A stretch of DNA of 64,000 bases. Origin: Mesorhizobium sp. (GTDB lineage: Bacteria > Pseudomonadota > Alphaproteobacteria > Rhizobiales > Rhizobiaceae). Made by a program: the position numbers and the translations under genes. The notes beneath the pieces were generated by a model. It ran no database searches and had not been told where the DNA came from. It saw only the letters and a list, made by a program, of their open reading frames with translations. The DNA is taken from positions 248,001 through 312,000 of the forward strand of contig SAKE01000001.1 of the NCBI GenBank assembly GCA_004017275.1, in the 5' to 3' direction. Within the stretch, counting starts at the first letter, position 1. Each line of letters begins with the position of its first letter. This document shows positions 35,969 to 47,452 of this stretch, piece by piece.

Positions 35969-36637
35969 ATGGCTTCCTTCAGGCCCAAATACATCACCTT
36001 CGACTGCTACGGCACATTGACCAATTTCCAGATGGCGGAAGCGGCGCGCGATCTCTACGGCAGCAGGCTCGACGAACCGCGCATGCAGGAATTTATCAAG
36101 AACTTCGCGGCCTATCGGCTCGACGAGATCATGGGTGACTGGAAGCCTTATGCCGACGTCGTCTACAATTCACTTGAGCGAGCCTGCAAGCGCAACGGCG
36201 TCGCCTTCAGCCCCGACGATGCCAAAATGGTCTATGAGCGTGTCCCGACCTGGGGACCCCATGCGGACGTTCCGGCCGGCCTGGCCAAGGTCGCCAAGGA
36301 AATTCCGCTGGTCATCCTGTCAAACGCCATGGATGCGCAGATCATGTCCAATGTCGAGAAGCTCGGCGCGCCTTTCCATGCGGTCTATACGGCCGAGCAG
36401 GCACAGTCCTACAAGCCCCGCTTCAAAGGGTTCGAATACATGCTCGACATGCTGGGCTGCGGCCCGGAGGACATTCTTCATTGCTCGTCCTCGTTCCGCT
36501 ACGACCTGATGTCGGCGCACGATCTCGGCATCAAGAACAAGGTCTGGGTCAATCGCGGCCACGAGCCGGCCAACCCGTATTATGGCTATGTCGAGATCTC
36601 AGACATATCGGGCCTTCCGGGCGTGGTCGGTCTCTAG
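35969..36637 (+). CDS. HAD-superfamily hydrolase, haloacid dehalogenase type II-like
   Basis: 222 aa. Motif I FDCYGTLTNFQ has the classical aromatic residue after the nucleophilic Asp seen in haloacid dehalogenases. LVILSNAMDAQIM is motif II, and QSYKPRFKGFEYML supplies the motif III lysine. DILHCSSSFRYDLMSAHDLG is motif IV. The ATG at 35969 matches the family N-terminus; the frame opens 14 codons earlier without a good site. A dispersed palindrome begins inside its TAG, then an FAD oxidase follows. It may form a unit with that oxidase. Confidence 0.85.
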   Translation: MASFRPKYITFDCYGTLTNFQMAEAARDLYGSRLDEPRMQEFIKNFAAYRLDEIMGDWKPYADVVYNSLERACKRNGVAFSPDDAKMVYERVPTWGPHADVPAGLAKVAKEIPLVILSNAMDAQIMSNVEKLGAPFHAVYTAEQAQSYKPRFKGFEYMLDMLGCGPEDILHCSSSFRYDLMSAHDLGIKNKVWVNRGHEPANPYYGYVEISDISGLPGVVGL

Positions 36638-36695
36638 AGCAATTCCAGGAAAGTGTGAAACGGTTTTCCGTCCGGAATTGCGTCAAAACAAAGAG
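36636..36695. repeat. Short dispersed palindrome, copy 2
   Basis: Same 60-base unit as at 12876, with arms GCAATTCC (36639-36646) and GGAATTGC (36674-36681). It overlaps the HAD stop codon and ends 18 bases before the FAD oxidase start, so the ribosome site for that gene lies just beyond it. Confidence 0.75.
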
Positions 36696-36713
36696 TCTAA
36701 AGGCGGGTTGCCA

Positions 36714-37988
36714 ATGAAACTGGTCTCCTACTGGCACGACACAGCGCGCGCGTTCTCCGGCGGGGCGCCAGGCCCTGTCGAAGGGCACTACGATGTCGCC
36801 ATCGTCGGCGGCGGCTTCACCGGCCTTGCCGCCGCGCACCGGCTGGCCAAGGCCGGCGCCAAGGTCGTCGTGCTGGAGGCGGAGCGGGTGGGCTGGGGGG
36901 CGTCCGGCCGCAATGGCGGTCACCTCAACAACGGCCTCGCCCACAGCTATCTCTCGGCCAAGGCGGAACTTGGCAAGGAGCGCGCAATCGCAATCTACCG
37001 GGCGCTGGACGATTCCGTCGACACCATCGAGGCGCTGGTCGGCGAGGAAGCCATCGACTGCAATTTCCGCCGCGCCGGCAAGCTCAAACTCGCTTCCAAG
37101 CCGCAGCACTTTGAATCGATCGCCCGCAACTTCGAAGCCATCCATGCCGAGGTGGATCCGGACACGGCGCTGCTGTCGGCGGCCGATCTCAAGTCGGAGA
37201 TCGGTTCGCCCTTCCATGGCGCGATGCTGTCGAAGAAGAGCGCCATGATGCATATGGGCCGCTATGTCGCGGGTCTCGCCACGGCGGCCGCCCGCCATGG
37301 CGCGGTCATTCACGAGAACACTGGGGTCACGGACCGCAAGCAGGTTGGCGTCAGGCATGAGTTGACGACCTCGCGAGGCAAGATCAGCGCCGACAATATG
37401 CTGGTGGCGACCGGCGCGTACACGACGCCAAACTTCGGCTATTTCCGCCGCAGGATCATTTCGGTCGGCAGCTTCATCATCGCCACGCGGCCGCTGAGCG
37501 ACACCGAGATCGCCGCCACCATGCCGGGCAACCGGACCTGCGTGAACTCGATGAACATCGGCAACTACTTCCGGCTCTCGCCCGACAATCGCCTGATCTT
37601 CGGCGGCCGCGCACGCTTCTCGGCGACGTCTGATCAGCGTTCCGACGCCAGGAGCGGCCAGATATTGCAGGCGAGCCTGGCCGCGATCTTTCCGCAGCTC
37701 GCCAAGGTCGAGATCGACTATTGCTGGGGCGGGCTGGTCGACATGACCAAGGACCGCTTCCCGCGCGCCGGCTACCATGACGGGGTCTGGTACGCGATGG
37801 GCTATTCCGGCCATGGCGCCCAGCTTTCCACGCATCTCGGCATGATCATAGCCGATGCCATGCTCGGCCGCGAGGATCGCAATCCGCTGAAGGGGCTCGA
37901 GTGGCCTGCCATCCCCGGCTATTCCGGCAAGCCCTGGTTCCTGCCGATGGTTGGCCTCTACTACAAGGCGCTCGACCGGATTCAATAA
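36714..37988 (+). CDS. FAD-dependent oxidase, gamma-glutamylputrescine oxidase-like (PuuB family)
   Basis: 424 aa. It starts with the family-typical SYWHDTARAF and a short lead, then VAIVGGGFTGLAAAHRLAKA (FAD motif near residue 28) and GWGASGRNGGHLNNG. The C-terminus has WGGLVDMTKDRFPRAG and YSGHGAQLSTHLG. PuuB oxidises gamma-glutamylputrescine to an aldehyde, ammonia and peroxide. The GabD-like, aldehyde dehydrogenase and aminotransferase genes nearby fit such a route, but no gamma-glutamylputrescine synthetase is in the window. The open frame upstream overlaps the HAD gene and is not used. Confidence 0.87.
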   Translation: MKLVSYWHDTARAFSGGAPGPVEGHYDVAIVGGGFTGLAAAHRLAKAGAKVVVLEAERVGWGASGRNGGHLNNGLAHSYLSAKAELGKERAIAIYRALDDSVDTIEALVGEEAIDCNFRRAGKLKLASKPQHFESIARNFEAIHAEVDPDTALLSAADLKSEIGSPFHGAMLSKKSAMMHMGRYVAGLATAAARHGAVIHENTGVTDRKQVGVRHELTTSRGKISADNMLVATGAYTTPNFGYFRRRIISVGSFIIATRPLSDTEIAATMPGNRTCVNSMNIGNYFRLSPDNRLIFGGRARFSATSDQRSDARSGQILQASLAAIFPQLAKVEIDYCWGGLVDMTKDRFPRAGYHDGVWYAMGYSGHGAQLSTHLGMIIADAMLGREDRNPLKGLEWPAIPGYSGKPWFLPMVGLYYKALDRIQ

Positions 37989-38038
<50 letters not shown>

Positions 38039-38065
38039 GGTGGTGTCTTCCTGTTGCCTATTTGC

Positions 38066-39529
<1,464 letters not shown>

Positions 39530-39546
39530 CGGAAACAACCTTGCAA

Positions 39547-40596
39547 TCAGGTGAGCGCGGCGACGACGGCGGCCGTGATGGGCTCCGTTCTGTCTTTGCC
39601 GGGAGTGGTGCCAATGCCGCGCGCGGTGGTCGCTTCGACGGCTTTCATGACGCGGCCGGCGGCGGCTATCTCGCCGAGATGTTCCAGCATCATCGCGCCG
39701 GACCATATTGTGGCGATCGGGTTGGCGATGCCGAGATGCGCTATGTCGGGCGCCGAGCCATGCACCGGCTCGAACATCGACGGCGCCGAGCGGTCGGGAT
39801 TGATGTTGGCGGAAGCGGCATAGCCGAGCCCGCCCTGTATCGCCGCGCCGATGTCGGTCAGTATGTCGCCGAACAGGTTTGAGGCGACGACCACGTCGAG
39901 GGTCTCTGGCGCCATGATCATGCGCGCGGCGAGCGCGTCGACGTGATAGCTGGTTACGGTGACATCGGGATACTCCGCGGCCAGGTTGCGCGTGATCTCA
40001 TCCCAGAACACCATCGAATATTTCTGGGCGTTCGACTTGGTGACGGATGCCAGCTTGCCGCGCCGCTCCCGCGCCTGTTCGAAGCCGAAGCGCAAGATGC
40101 GCTCGACGCCGGCGCGGGTGAAGATCGAGGTCTCCACCGCCACTTCGTCAAGCGTACCTTGATGCACGCGCCCGCCGGCGCCCGAATATTCGCCCTCGGT
40201 GTTCTCGCGGATGCACAATATGTCGAAGCCCTCGGCTCGCAACGGCCCCGTCACGCCAGGAAGCAGCCGGTGCGGCCGGATGTTGGCGTATTGCACGAAT
40301 GCCTTGCGGATCGGCAGCAGCAGGCCGTGCAGCGAGACCGAATCCGGTACTTCCGCCGGCCAGCCGACAGCGCCGAGAAGAATGGTATCGAAACCACGCA
40401 AGGTTTCGATACCGTCTTCCGGCATCATCCGTCCGGTATCCCGGTAGAATTTGCAGGACCAGGGAAATTCGGTTCCGGCCAAGGCAAAGCCGGCTTGTTT
40501 GGCTGCCGTCTGCAGCACGGACCAGGCGGCGGCGGTCACATCAGGGCCGATGCCGTCACCGGGGATCAGGGCGATCGAATAGGACTTCATCGACAT
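39547..40596 (-). CDS. Tartrate dehydrogenase-like decarboxylating dehydrogenase (IDH/IPMDH family)
   Basis: 349 aa. Starts IALIPGDGIGPDVT and has LLGAVGWPAEVPDSVSLHGL, CIRENTEGEYSGAGGR, the catalytic Lys region SVTKSNAQKYS and NLFGDILTDIGAAIQGGLG with a C-terminal HGSAPDIAH. The PDSVSLHGLLLPIRK block is typical of TtuC (tartrate dehydrogenase/decarboxylase, also D-malate dehydrogenase) rather than LeuB. Gap of 17 bases to the GabD-like gene and 4 to the upstream aldehyde dehydrogenase gene. Start could also be the ATG two codons later, which has a better-spaced AGAGA. Confidence 0.86.
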   Translation of the reverse strand: MSMKSYSIALIPGDGIGPDVTAAAWSVLQTAAKQAGFALAGTEFPWSCKFYRDTGRMMPEDGIETLRGFDTILLGAVGWPAEVPDSVSLHGLLLPIRKAFVQYANIRPHRLLPGVTGPLRAEGFDILCIRENTEGEYSGAGGRVHQGTLDEVAVETSIFTRAGVERILRFGFEQARERRGKLASVTKSNAQKYSMVFWDEITRNLAAEYPDVTVTSYHVDALAARMIMAPETLDVVVASNLFGDILTDIGAAIQGGLGYAASANINPDRSAPSMFEPVHGSAPDIAHLGIANPIATIWSGAMMLEHLGEIAAAGRVMKAVEATTARGIGTTPGKDRTEPITAAVVAALT

Positions 40597-40600
40597 CTCT

Positions 40601-42064
40601 CTAGAGGCTGATCAGGACGCTCTTGGTCCTGCGATTGGCGAGATAGGCTTCGCGGCCGAGGTCCTTGCCGATACCGGAGCGCTTGTAACCCCCGGTTGGC
40701 AGGATATGGTCGCGCGAGCGGCTGTAGCGGTTGACCCAGACGGTGCCGGCTTCGAGCTTGCGCGCGAAACGGATGGTGCGGGACAGGTCTGACGTGAACA
40801 GGCCGGAAGCCAACCCGTAGGTGGGATGGCTGGACAGCGCCAGCGCCTCCTCCTCGCTCCCGAAGGTCTGGATGGTCAGGACCGGGCCGAAGATTTCTTC
40901 CACGATTGCAGGATTGGCCTGGTCGACATTCGCGATCAGCGTCGGCTCGTAGAAATAGCCTGGGCTGTCCATCACGGCGCCGCCGGTTAGGCATTCGCCG
41001 CCGGCCGCGACCGCGGCGCGCACGATGCTGTCGATGCGCGCCCGCTGCCTTTCCGAGATGATGGGTGAATACTGCGTCGTGGCGTCCCAGGTCGGGCCGG
41101 GCCGGGCCGCCTTCATCTTTTCCAGGATAGCCGCCGCCAGCCTGTCGGCGACGCTTTTCTCGACGATCAGGCGCGTGCCGGCCACGCAGGCCTGGCCGGC
41201 ATTGAAGGTGACGCTGCCGGCGATCGCGGATGCGGCCTTGTCGAGATCGGCATCGGCAAAGACAAGCTGCGGGCTCTTGCCGCCGAGTTCCAGCGTCATC
41301 GGCTTGACGCCGGTGCGGGCGACATTCTCCATGATCGCCGAGCCGGCGCGGGTCGAGCCGGTGAAAGAGACCTTGGCGATCTCGGGATGACCGGTCAGCG
41401 CCGTGCCGGTGGTTGGCCCATCGCCCAGCACCACGTTGATCAGCCCTGCCGGCAGGCCGGCTCTGACGGCGAGCTGCGCCAGGTAGATGGCCGAGAAAGG
41501 CGTCATCTCGGAAGGTTTCAGCACAACGGCGTTGCCGGCGGCCAGCGCCGGGCCGAGCTTCCAGCCGGCCATCGAAATGGGAAAATTCCAGGGCGTGATC
41601 GCGCCGACGACACCATAGGGCTCGCTCATGATCATGCCGAGACTGGCGTCGTCGGTCGGCGCGAGCTCGCTGCCTTCCTTGTCGGCGAATTCGGCGAAGA
41701 AGCGTATCTGTTCGGCGGTGATGGCGATGTCGCCGGCGACCAGCTGGCCGACCGGCCGCGTCGAACTCAGCGCTTCGATCTGGGCCAGCGTCGCGGCATC
41801 CGCCTCGATCAGGTCGGCCCAGGCCTGGAGCACCCTGGTGCGTTCGCGTGGCCGGACGCCACCCCAGTTGCTGGCCTTCAGCGTCGCCTTGGCGCTGTCC
41901 ACGGCTCGCTCGACCAAGTCAGGGCTGGCCACGGGGCAGTCAGTATAGGACTTGCCGTCCGACGGGCGTCGCATCTCGATCCCGCCCTCGACCGGGATCA
42001 GTTCCCCGCCGATGAAATGGCCGACGGGGAGGGGAATTGTATCGGGATCGAAGGTCAGGCTCAT
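40601..42064 (-). CDS. Aldehyde dehydrogenase family protein
   Basis: 487 aa. FTGSTRAGSAIMENVART, LELGGKSPQLVFADADLD (general-base Glu), NAGQACVAGTRL (catalytic Cys) and the C-terminal VNRYSRSRDHILPTGGYK are present. It is distinct from the GabD-like neighbour and from the 10401 enzyme. The aldehyde is unknown; betaine-aldehyde or aminoaldehyde dehydrogenase types are closest by motif. The start is ATG 42064; a TTG two codons upstream is not needed. The 138 bases to the cupin gene have no feature I can support. Confidence 0.88.
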   Translation of the reverse strand: MSLTFDPDTIPLPVGHFIGGELIPVEGGIEMRRPSDGKSYTDCPVASPDLVERAVDSAKATLKASNWGGVRPRERTRVLQAWADLIEADAATLAQIEALSSTRPVGQLVAGDIAITAEQIRFFAEFADKEGSELAPTDDASLGMIMSEPYGVVGAITPWNFPISMAGWKLGPALAAGNAVVLKPSEMTPFSAIYLAQLAVRAGLPAGLINVVLGDGPTTGTALTGHPEIAKVSFTGSTRAGSAIMENVARTGVKPMTLELGGKSPQLVFADADLDKAASAIAGSVTFNAGQACVAGTRLIVEKSVADRLAAAILEKMKAARPGPTWDATTQYSPIISERQRARIDSIVRAAVAAGGECLTGGAVMDSPGYFYEPTLIANVDQANPAIVEEIFGPVLTIQTFGSEEEALALSSHPTYGLASGLFTSDLSRTIRFARKLEAGTVWVNRYSRSRDHILPTGGYKRSGIGKDLGREAYLANRRTKSVLISL

Positions 42065-42202
42065 CGACAACCACTCTGCGGCACCGGCTGGAGCCTAGCG
42101 CGTGGCGGCACGCAGCATGCGCTGTTCGGCGTTGCGCCACCGACGAATGTTGCGTGCCAGGCGTGAGATACGGCAATATCTTCCACGCGAGGATGTGCCT
42201 CG

Positions 42203-42556
42203 CTATCCGACGGTCACGTAGATCTTGCGCACCGTTTCGATGGTCTTCCAGACGCCGGTGAAGCCGGGTTTCATGACGAAGCTGTCGCCGGCGCGATAGG
42301 TCACCGCCTCGCCGGTGTCTGGCGTGATCTCGATCACCCCGGAAAGTATGTGGCAGAACTCGAACGTCTCGCCCTTGATCGAGCGCGTCTCGCCAGGCGT
42401 CGCTTCCCAGACGCCGGTATGGACGAGGTCCTCCTTTGCAACGTCCTGCGCCCAGGTCTTGAAGGCGGGGTCGCCGGCAATCAGCCGTTCTGGCAGTGCC
42501 TTGGATTCGCGCGGCGAAAAGGCTGGGTTGGTGTCGACGGTCTTGAGCAGGGACAA
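42203..42556 (-). CDS. Small cupin-domain protein
   Basis: About 117 aa. The cupin fold is seen in TRSIKGETFEFCHILSGVIE and TYRAGDSFVMKPGFTGVWKT, like DUF861/cupin_3 proteins such as EutQ- or ureidoglycine-related cupins. No ATG lies at the right place; a TTG at 42556 preceded by AGAAAGG gives MSLLKTVDTNPAF and fits the family. The metal-ligand histidines of enzymatic cupins are mostly absent, so the role is uncertain. Lies between GhrA-like and aldehyde dehydrogenase genes of the same operon. Confidence 0.75.
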   Translation of the reverse strand: MSLLKTVDTNPAFSPRESKALPERLIAGDPAFKTWAQDVAKEDLVHTGVWEATPGETRSIKGETFEFCHILSGVIEITPDTGEAVTYRAGDSFVMKPGFTGVWKTIETVRKIYVTVG

Positions 42557-42638
42557 GGGAAACGCCTTTCTGGTTGGAGCTTGAATTTGATGCAAGTCGT
42601 TCTCACAGAACCGCTGCACACTTCTGGGCGACCTGCAC

Positions 42639-43562
42639 TTAGTAGCCGCGCGACCGATCGACGAGCCCGATCGGCTCGAGACCGGCGCGGTGGCGCCGGA
42701 TGTTGTCGATGACGGCGTGTGCCGCGGTCGCGGGCTGGGTGACGCTGGCGACATGCGGGCTGAGGATGATCTTCGGATGCGGCCAGAACGGGTGGCTCGC
42801 GGGTAGCGGTTCGGGATCGGTCACGTCGACCATCGCCGCTGAAAGGTGACCGCTGTCGAGCGCGGCGACAAGCGCTTGATGGTCGAGCTGCGGCCCCCGG
42901 CCCGTGTGAACAAGGGCCGCGCCCCGAGGTAGTTTGGCGAACAGCTCGGCATTGAGGAAACCGCGCGTGTCTTCGGTCAGCGGCAGCAGGCAGATCAATA
43001 TGTCGCTGGCGGCCAGCATCGCCTCCAGCCCAGCCTCGCCATGACGGCATGTCACGCCGTCGATCTGGCGCGGAGAACGGCTCCAGCCGGCAAGCGGAAA
43101 TCCGAAAGGTTTCAGCCGGTCGAGGACCGCCTGGCCGAGTTGTCCTAGGCCAAGCACGCCGATCCTGCGCGACCCGGCCTGGATCTGCGGGATATCCAGC
43201 CATTCGCCGGCCCGCTGCTGCGCCAGATAGGCGGGCAGGTTGCGGTGCAGGGCGAGCACGGCCAGCGTCACATATTCCTGCATCATGCGCACGATGCCTT
43301 CTTCGACCATGCGCACGATCTTCACCGTCGCGGGCACCGCATCGAAGCGGAACTGGTCGACGCCCGCGCCAATCGAAAACAGGATCTCCAGGTTCCTGTA
43401 GCGGGCGAGATTATCCGGCACGGTCCAGGTGATGAGATAGCGCACGGCGTCCGGATCGACCGTTGCGGCATCGTTGGCGAAGGCAACGTCTGGCAAGTCC
43501 CGGGCAAAGGCACCTGCAAATACTGCAGCGCGCCGCGCATCGGAATTGAACAGGAATGTCAT
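42639..43562 (-). CDS. D-2-hydroxyacid dehydrogenase, glyoxylate/hydroxypyruvate reductase A-like (GhrA)
   Basis: 307 aa, start ATG at 43562. NAD(P) fold [18 protein letters not shown] near residue 137, then the GhrA-type [11 protein letters not shown], catalytic Arg in [11 protein letters not shown], catalytic His in [12 protein letters not shown]. GhrA reduces glyoxylate or hydroxypyruvate, or oxidises the corresponding hydroxyacid. In this operon, with tartrate-dehydrogenase-like and aldehyde dehydrogenase genes, it may process a 2-keto or 2-hydroxy acid intermediate. It is 11 bases after the ArgE-like gene. Confidence 0.88.
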   Translation of the reverse strand: MTFLFNSDARRAAVFAGAFARDLPDVAFANDAATVDPDAVRYLITWTVPDNLARYRNLEILFSIGAGVDQFRFDAVPATVKIVRMVEEGIVRMMQEYVTLAVLALHRNLPAYLAQQRAGEWLDIPQIQAGSRRIGVLGLGQLGQAVLDRLKPFGFPLAGWSRSPRQIDGVTCRHGEAGLEAMLAASDILICLLPLTEDTRGFLNAELFAKLPRGAALVHTGRGPQLDHQALVAALDSGHLSAAMVDVTDPEPLPASHPFWPHPKIILSPHVASVTQPATAAHAVIDNIRRHRAGLEPIGLVDRSRGY

Positions 43563-43573
43563 CCGGTTCCCCT

Positions 43574-44698
43574 TCAAGCCGCGCAACGCGCAGCCAGCGC
43601 TTCGATCATACGCTGGCAGGCGGTGAGTTCGCTGGCGAGAATATATTCGTCCGGCTTGTGGGCGCGGCCGATATCGCCGGGACCGCAGATGATCGCATCC
43701 AGGCCGGCAGCCTGGTAGAGCCCGGCCTCCGTGCCATAGCTGACGGCGGCGAGCGGCGCTTCGCCCGTCAGGTCGCCCAGCAGCGCCGCCAGCGCGGCGT
43801 CCTGCGGCAGCGACAGCGCCGGATAGGCGCTCATCGGCGTCCACTCGACAAGATATCCTTTAGCGGCAAGGGCCTCGGCCCGCGCCTTGACCGGCGCAAG
43901 CAGGCTCGCCGGGTCGACGCCCGGTATGGCGCGCGCCTCCAGGTCCAGCGTGGAGCTGTCGGGAATGATGTTGACCTGATGTCCGCCAGCAATCACGCCG
44001 GCCTGCAGCGACGAATAGGCCGGCTCGAAGGTTGGATCGAACGGGCCATGTGTCAGCCGCTCGGCTTCGCTGACTGCAGCGCTTAGCGCCTCGGACATCG
44101 CATGGATGGCGTTGAGCCCGAGGTCGGGCCGTGAGGAGTGGCCGGAGCGTCCTTTGATGGTGATGAGGGCGGCCGCCTTGCCCTTGTGGCCGCGCACGGC
44201 GCGCATGCCGCTCGGTTCGCCGACGATGACGCCGAGCGGCTTCGCGCAGAGTTCGGGAAGCCGGGCGATGAGATGCGGCACGCCGCGGCAGCCGATCTCT
44301 TCATCGTAGGAGAAGGCAAGATGGATCGGCCTGGCGAGGCGCAGCCGCGCCAACGCAGGCATCGTCGCCAGCGCGGCGGCAAGGAACCCCTTCATATCGG
44401 TGGTGCCGCGTCCATAGAGCCGTTCGCCGTCCCGGCGCAGCGCGAAAGGCGGCGAACTCCACTGCGGCTCGCCGGCTGGAACGACGTCCATGTGGCCCGA
44501 GAGAATATAGCCTGGGACATCGGCAGGACCGATCGTCGCGAAAAGATTGGACCGGTCGCCTTCCGGCCCTGGGAGCAGGGTGACCTTCGCACCTTGTTCC
44601 GCGAGATAGGCCTCGATCCAGCTGGCAATGTCGCCGTTCGGCTTGCCGGCCACCGATGGAAAAGCGACGAGACGGTCGAGGATGTCGAAGACGTCCAT
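43574..44698 (-). CDS. Acetylornithine deacetylase-like M20 metallopeptidase (second copy)
   Basis: 374 aa. [22 protein letters not shown] and [10 protein letters not shown] carry the metal ligands and catalytic Glu; GEPSGM and [13 protein letters not shown] follow; [10 protein letters not shown] near the C-terminus. Clearly related to the 12953 protein, including [19 protein letters not shown]. Start ATG 44698 has GAGGG six bases upstream. It heads the operon GhrA-cupin-ALDH-TtuC-GabD, so it probably opens that pathway by removing an N-acyl group, then a divergent GNAT might add one; this is inference. Confidence 0.9.
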   Translation of the reverse strand: MDVFDILDRLVAFPSVAGKPNGDIASWIEAYLAEQGAKVTLLPGPEGDRSNLFATIGPADVPGYILSGHMDVVPAGEPQWSSPPFALRRDGERLYGRGTTDMKGFLAAALATMPALARLRLARPIHLAFSYDEEIGCRGVPHLIARLPELCAKPLGVIVGEPSGMRAVRGHKGKAAALITIKGRSGHSSRPDLGLNAIHAMSEALSAAVSEAERLTHGPFDPTFEPAYSSLQAGVIAGGHQVNIIPDSSTLDLEARAIPGVDPASLLAPVKARAEALAAKGYLVEWTPMSAYPALSLPQDAALAALLGDLTGEAPLAAVSYGTEAGLYQAAGLDAIICGPGDIGRAHKPDEYILASELTACQRMIEALAARCAA

Positions 44699-44939
44699 TC
44701 CAGCCCTCAAGGTATCTGGGTTTGGGCATTTGGGAGTTTGGCGTTCCGGTTGGCCGGGCCGATACGGTCAAGGATGTCCGCGTTCCTTCGCGATTGCGTG
44801 CCGAAAGCGGAAGTGTTTCAGTTGAATCTTGCGTTGGCGCGTGGCTTTCGAACAGATCATATTGGTTCGATCGGTTAGCGTTGGCAGGGGCAGGGGTCGT
44901 AATTGTGTGGCCCTTCTATTGCCGCAGTCTTTCAGAGGC

Positions 44940-45842
44940 ATGGAATTGAAGCCGTCCGAAAGCTTGAAAATCGATGCCTTCTCGATGCGCGTCAGCAGCA
45001 TCGACGACGTCGAACTGGACCGGTTGCACGCGCTCTCGCTGTCGGTGAACTGGCCGCATCGGGCCGAAGACTGGCAATTCCTGCGAGACGTGGGGGAGGG
45101 TTTCGTGGTGCTGGACGAGATCGGGCGCGTTCTCGGCTCGGCCATGTGGTTCAGGCATGGGGCCGAATTCGCCACCGTCGGGATGGTCATCACCTCGCCG
45201 CGCCTGCAGGCGCTGGGGGCGGCGCAATGGCTGATGAAGCGGGTCTTCGACAAGGTCGCCGGGCGCGATCTGCGCCTCAATGCGACGCGCGCGGCAAGGC
45301 GGCTCTATCTCTCGCTCGACTTCCAGTCCGAGAAGACCGTCTATCAATGCCAAGGCATCGCCCGGATGCAGACGATGGCTGGGCCGGCCGATATTCGAGG
45401 CGATGTCCGGACTTTGGACGCAAAGGATATTCCCGCGGCAATCGCGCTCGACGCGGCAGGATTTGGCGTGAGGCGGGCGGCGCTCATCGAAAGGCTTTTC
45501 GCGCACTCGGCCGGCTATGGTCTTTTCAAGGGTGACAGGTTGAACGCGTTCGCGCTCTGTCGGCCGTTCGGGCGGGGCCATGTCGTGGGGCCGGTCGTGG
45601 CGGAAAGCGACGCCGACGCCGTGGCGATCGTGCGGCCGCACGTGGCCGACCATTCGGGGTCTTTCCTGCGCATCGACACCCACATGGACAATGGCGAGTT
45701 CGCCGCCTTTCTGTCGCACAGCGGAATGCCGGTTTTCGATACGGTGCTCACCATGTCGATGGGCAAACGCCTCTCCGATTTTGCCGTCGGCGGCGCTACC
45801 ACTCCGATGACCTTTGCCCTCGCCAGTCAGACACTCGGGTAG
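44940..45842 (+). CDS. GNAT-family N-acetyltransferase (paralogue of 34811)
   Basis: About 300 aa. Shared with the 34811 protein: NWPHR(A/P)xDWQ near residue 40, LRLNATRAARRLYLSLDF (compare LRLVATTDGMPLYEKLGF), RPFGRGHVVGPVVAES near residue 215 and the end FALASQTLG. The acetyl-CoA loop is weaker (RLQALGAAQWLMKRVF) than in the other copy. ATG 44940 is chosen after CAGAGGC; the frame opens earlier without support. Divergent from the ArgE-like operon, 241 bases apart, and followed by dispersed repeat copy 3. Confidence 0.8.
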   Translation: MELKPSESLKIDAFSMRVSSIDDVELDRLHALSLSVNWPHRAEDWQFLRDVGEGFVVLDEIGRVLGSAMWFRHGAEFATVGMVITSPRLQALGAAQWLMKRVFDKVAGRDLRLNATRAARRLYLSLDFQSEKTVYQCQGIARMQTMAGPADIRGDVRTLDAKDIPAAIALDAAGFGVRRAALIERLFAHSAGYGLFKGDRLNAFALCRPFGRGHVVGPVVAESDADAVAIVRPHVADHSGSFLRIDTHMDNGEFAAFLSHSGMPVFDTVLTMSMGKRLSDFAVGGATTPMTFALASQTLG

Positions 45843-45882
45843 TTCAGTTCAGGACGCGGGCCGAATTGAGGATGTTGGTGCA

Positions 45883-46100
45883 GTGACGGTACTTTTCGAG
45901 ACAGGCTGAGGCGCGTCGTCGAACGCCGTAAAGTGCAAGAATCGCCCGACTTCTACTCGACTGGGAATCTCCATCTCCAATCTGCCAGACAGGATCTGCG
46001 ACCACAGTCCGGATCAGGTAAAGTGCTTTCGAATGGCGAGAGCGCTGTGGCGTAGAACGGCGTGCAAAAGGCGTGTCTGCAATGCGCCTTATGTCGGACG
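45883..46100. repeat. Dispersed repeat copy 3 (internally deleted: short left part plus right module)
   Basis: GTGACGGTACTTTTCGAGA begins at 45883 and matches copies 1, 2 and 4 for about 65 bases. It then jumps to the right module (45951 on), which matches 16970-17100 for about 130 bases including GTAAAGTGCTTTCGAATGGC and GGCGTAGAACGGCGTGC. So about 170 bases of the left module and the linker are missing. The rest of 45843-46290 shows no gene. Confidence 0.7.
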
Positions 46101-46290
46101 TAGAGATTAGCCTTGCTGCCGCCTGAAAGCAGACCTCGCCGGTGATTGCGCTGGAGATCGAGGGTGCGCCAGTGCTGCCATTGGTTGTTACTCGCGGAAC
46201 GACCGCCTTTCCCCCGTTGCGGCGATTTCGAGATCGGCTGGTGTGCCGACGGTTGGACCGTATCGTTCGAAGACCGGAGTGCGTCTAACG

Positions 46291-47439
46291 CTAGCTTGGC
46301 GGACCGATCCACCGCACGATTTCATAGGCAGGCATCGGGCGGCGAAAACCCTTCAGCGTCAGTTCGCCAACAGGGACGGATTCGACCAGTGACTCGACGG
46401 CTCCGACGACCCGTTGGCTAACGAGAATCTGACGGGATTTGGCCTCCTCGCACAATCGGGCGGCATGGTTCGACACGGTGCCGATGACGGCATAGTCCGA
46501 GCGCTGATCAAAACCGATGCGCCCGATGGTTGCGTGGCCCCTGGCAATGCCGATCCCAAAGCCAAGCAAATAGTCCCGCTTGCGCCATCGCTCTGAATGC
46601 TCGTCAATCGCGTCGCGCATCGCTGCAGCCATTGAGACAGCTCTCTCGCTGTGGTCGGCGCATGGCAGTGGATCGTTGAAAACCACGACGATACCGTCGC
46701 CAACGAACCGCTCGAGAGTCCCCTCGTGGCGGACAATTTGTTCGCCAAGACAGGAATGATACTCGGCAAGAACTGTCATGACCTCTTCGGGTTCGGCGGT
46801 CTCTGCGAAGGCCGTAAACCCGCGCAAATCGCAAAAGACAACGGTCACCTCGCGGCGGTGGCTCTGCAAGAGCGCATCTCCATTACCCGCCGCAACGATG
46901 AGGTCGGCGACCTGTTCGGGCAGGAACCGCCTGAGCCGCGCCATTCGCTCGAGCTCCGTCACCTGCTCAGCCACGGTTTGCTCGAGTGAGCGGTTCCAGT
47001 CGGAAAGTTGCGCGGCTTGGTCCTCAAGGCGTTTGGCTTGGCTCGCGACAGTGTCGTGAAGCGCCTTCTGACGCAGCATCGAGCGCACCCGCGCCAACAG
47101 CGCCCTGTGCTCGAAGGGCTTTGTCAGATAGTCGTCGCCACCGGCGTCCAGCCCCTCGACCACGTCGCGCGTGTCGGCCTTCGCGGTGACTAGAATAACG
47201 GGGATCGATCGCAGCGATTGATCGTGCTTGAGCATGCGTACCACACTAATGCCGTCGAGCTTCGGCATCATGATGTCGAGCAGGATCAGATCCGGCGTGA
47301 GTTCGCGGGCTCTCGCAAGCCCCTCTTCACCATCGGCGGCGGTTGCAACTTCATAGCCATTCGCCTCAAGGCGCATGCGCAGGATCTCGAGGTTTTCCGG
47401 AGTATCGTCGACCGCGAGAATGCGAGGCGGATCGTGCAA
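46291..47439 (-). CDS. Response regulator receiver fused to class III adenylate/guanylate cyclase
   Basis: 382 aa. The receiver domain covers residues 1-120: acidic DD at 11-12, phospho-Asp 55 in LILLDIMMP, Thr 85 and Lys 107 in TKPF. A coiled-coil linker follows to about 180. The cyclase domain is at about 190-370: VTVVFCDLRGFTAFAE with the first metal Asp and ERFVGDGIVVVF with the second. The start is a TTG with GGGAGGT upstream (47439), since no ATG lies near the domain start. It probably makes a cyclic nucleotide when phosphorylated by the kinase at 47815. Last gene of the ten-gene operon. Confidence 0.88.
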   Translation of the reverse strand: MHDPPRILAVDDTPENLEILRMRLEANGYEVATAADGEEGLARARELTPDLILLDIMMPKLDGISVVRMLKHDQSLRSIPVILVTAKADTRDVVEGLDAGGDDYLTKPFEHRALLARVRSMLRQKALHDTVASQAKRLEDQAAQLSDWNRSLEQTVAEQVTELERMARLRRFLPEQVADLIVAAGNGDALLQSHRREVTVVFCDLRGFTAFAETAEPEEVMTVLAEYHSCLGEQIVRHEGTLERFVGDGIVVVFNDPLPCADHSERAVSMAAAMRDAIDEHSERWRKRDYLLGFGIGIARGHATIGRIGFDQRSDYAVIGTVSNHAARLCEEAKSRQILVSQRVVGAVESLVESVPVGELTLKGFRRPMPAYEIVRWIGPPS

Positions 47440-47452
47440 GGCGCTACCTCCC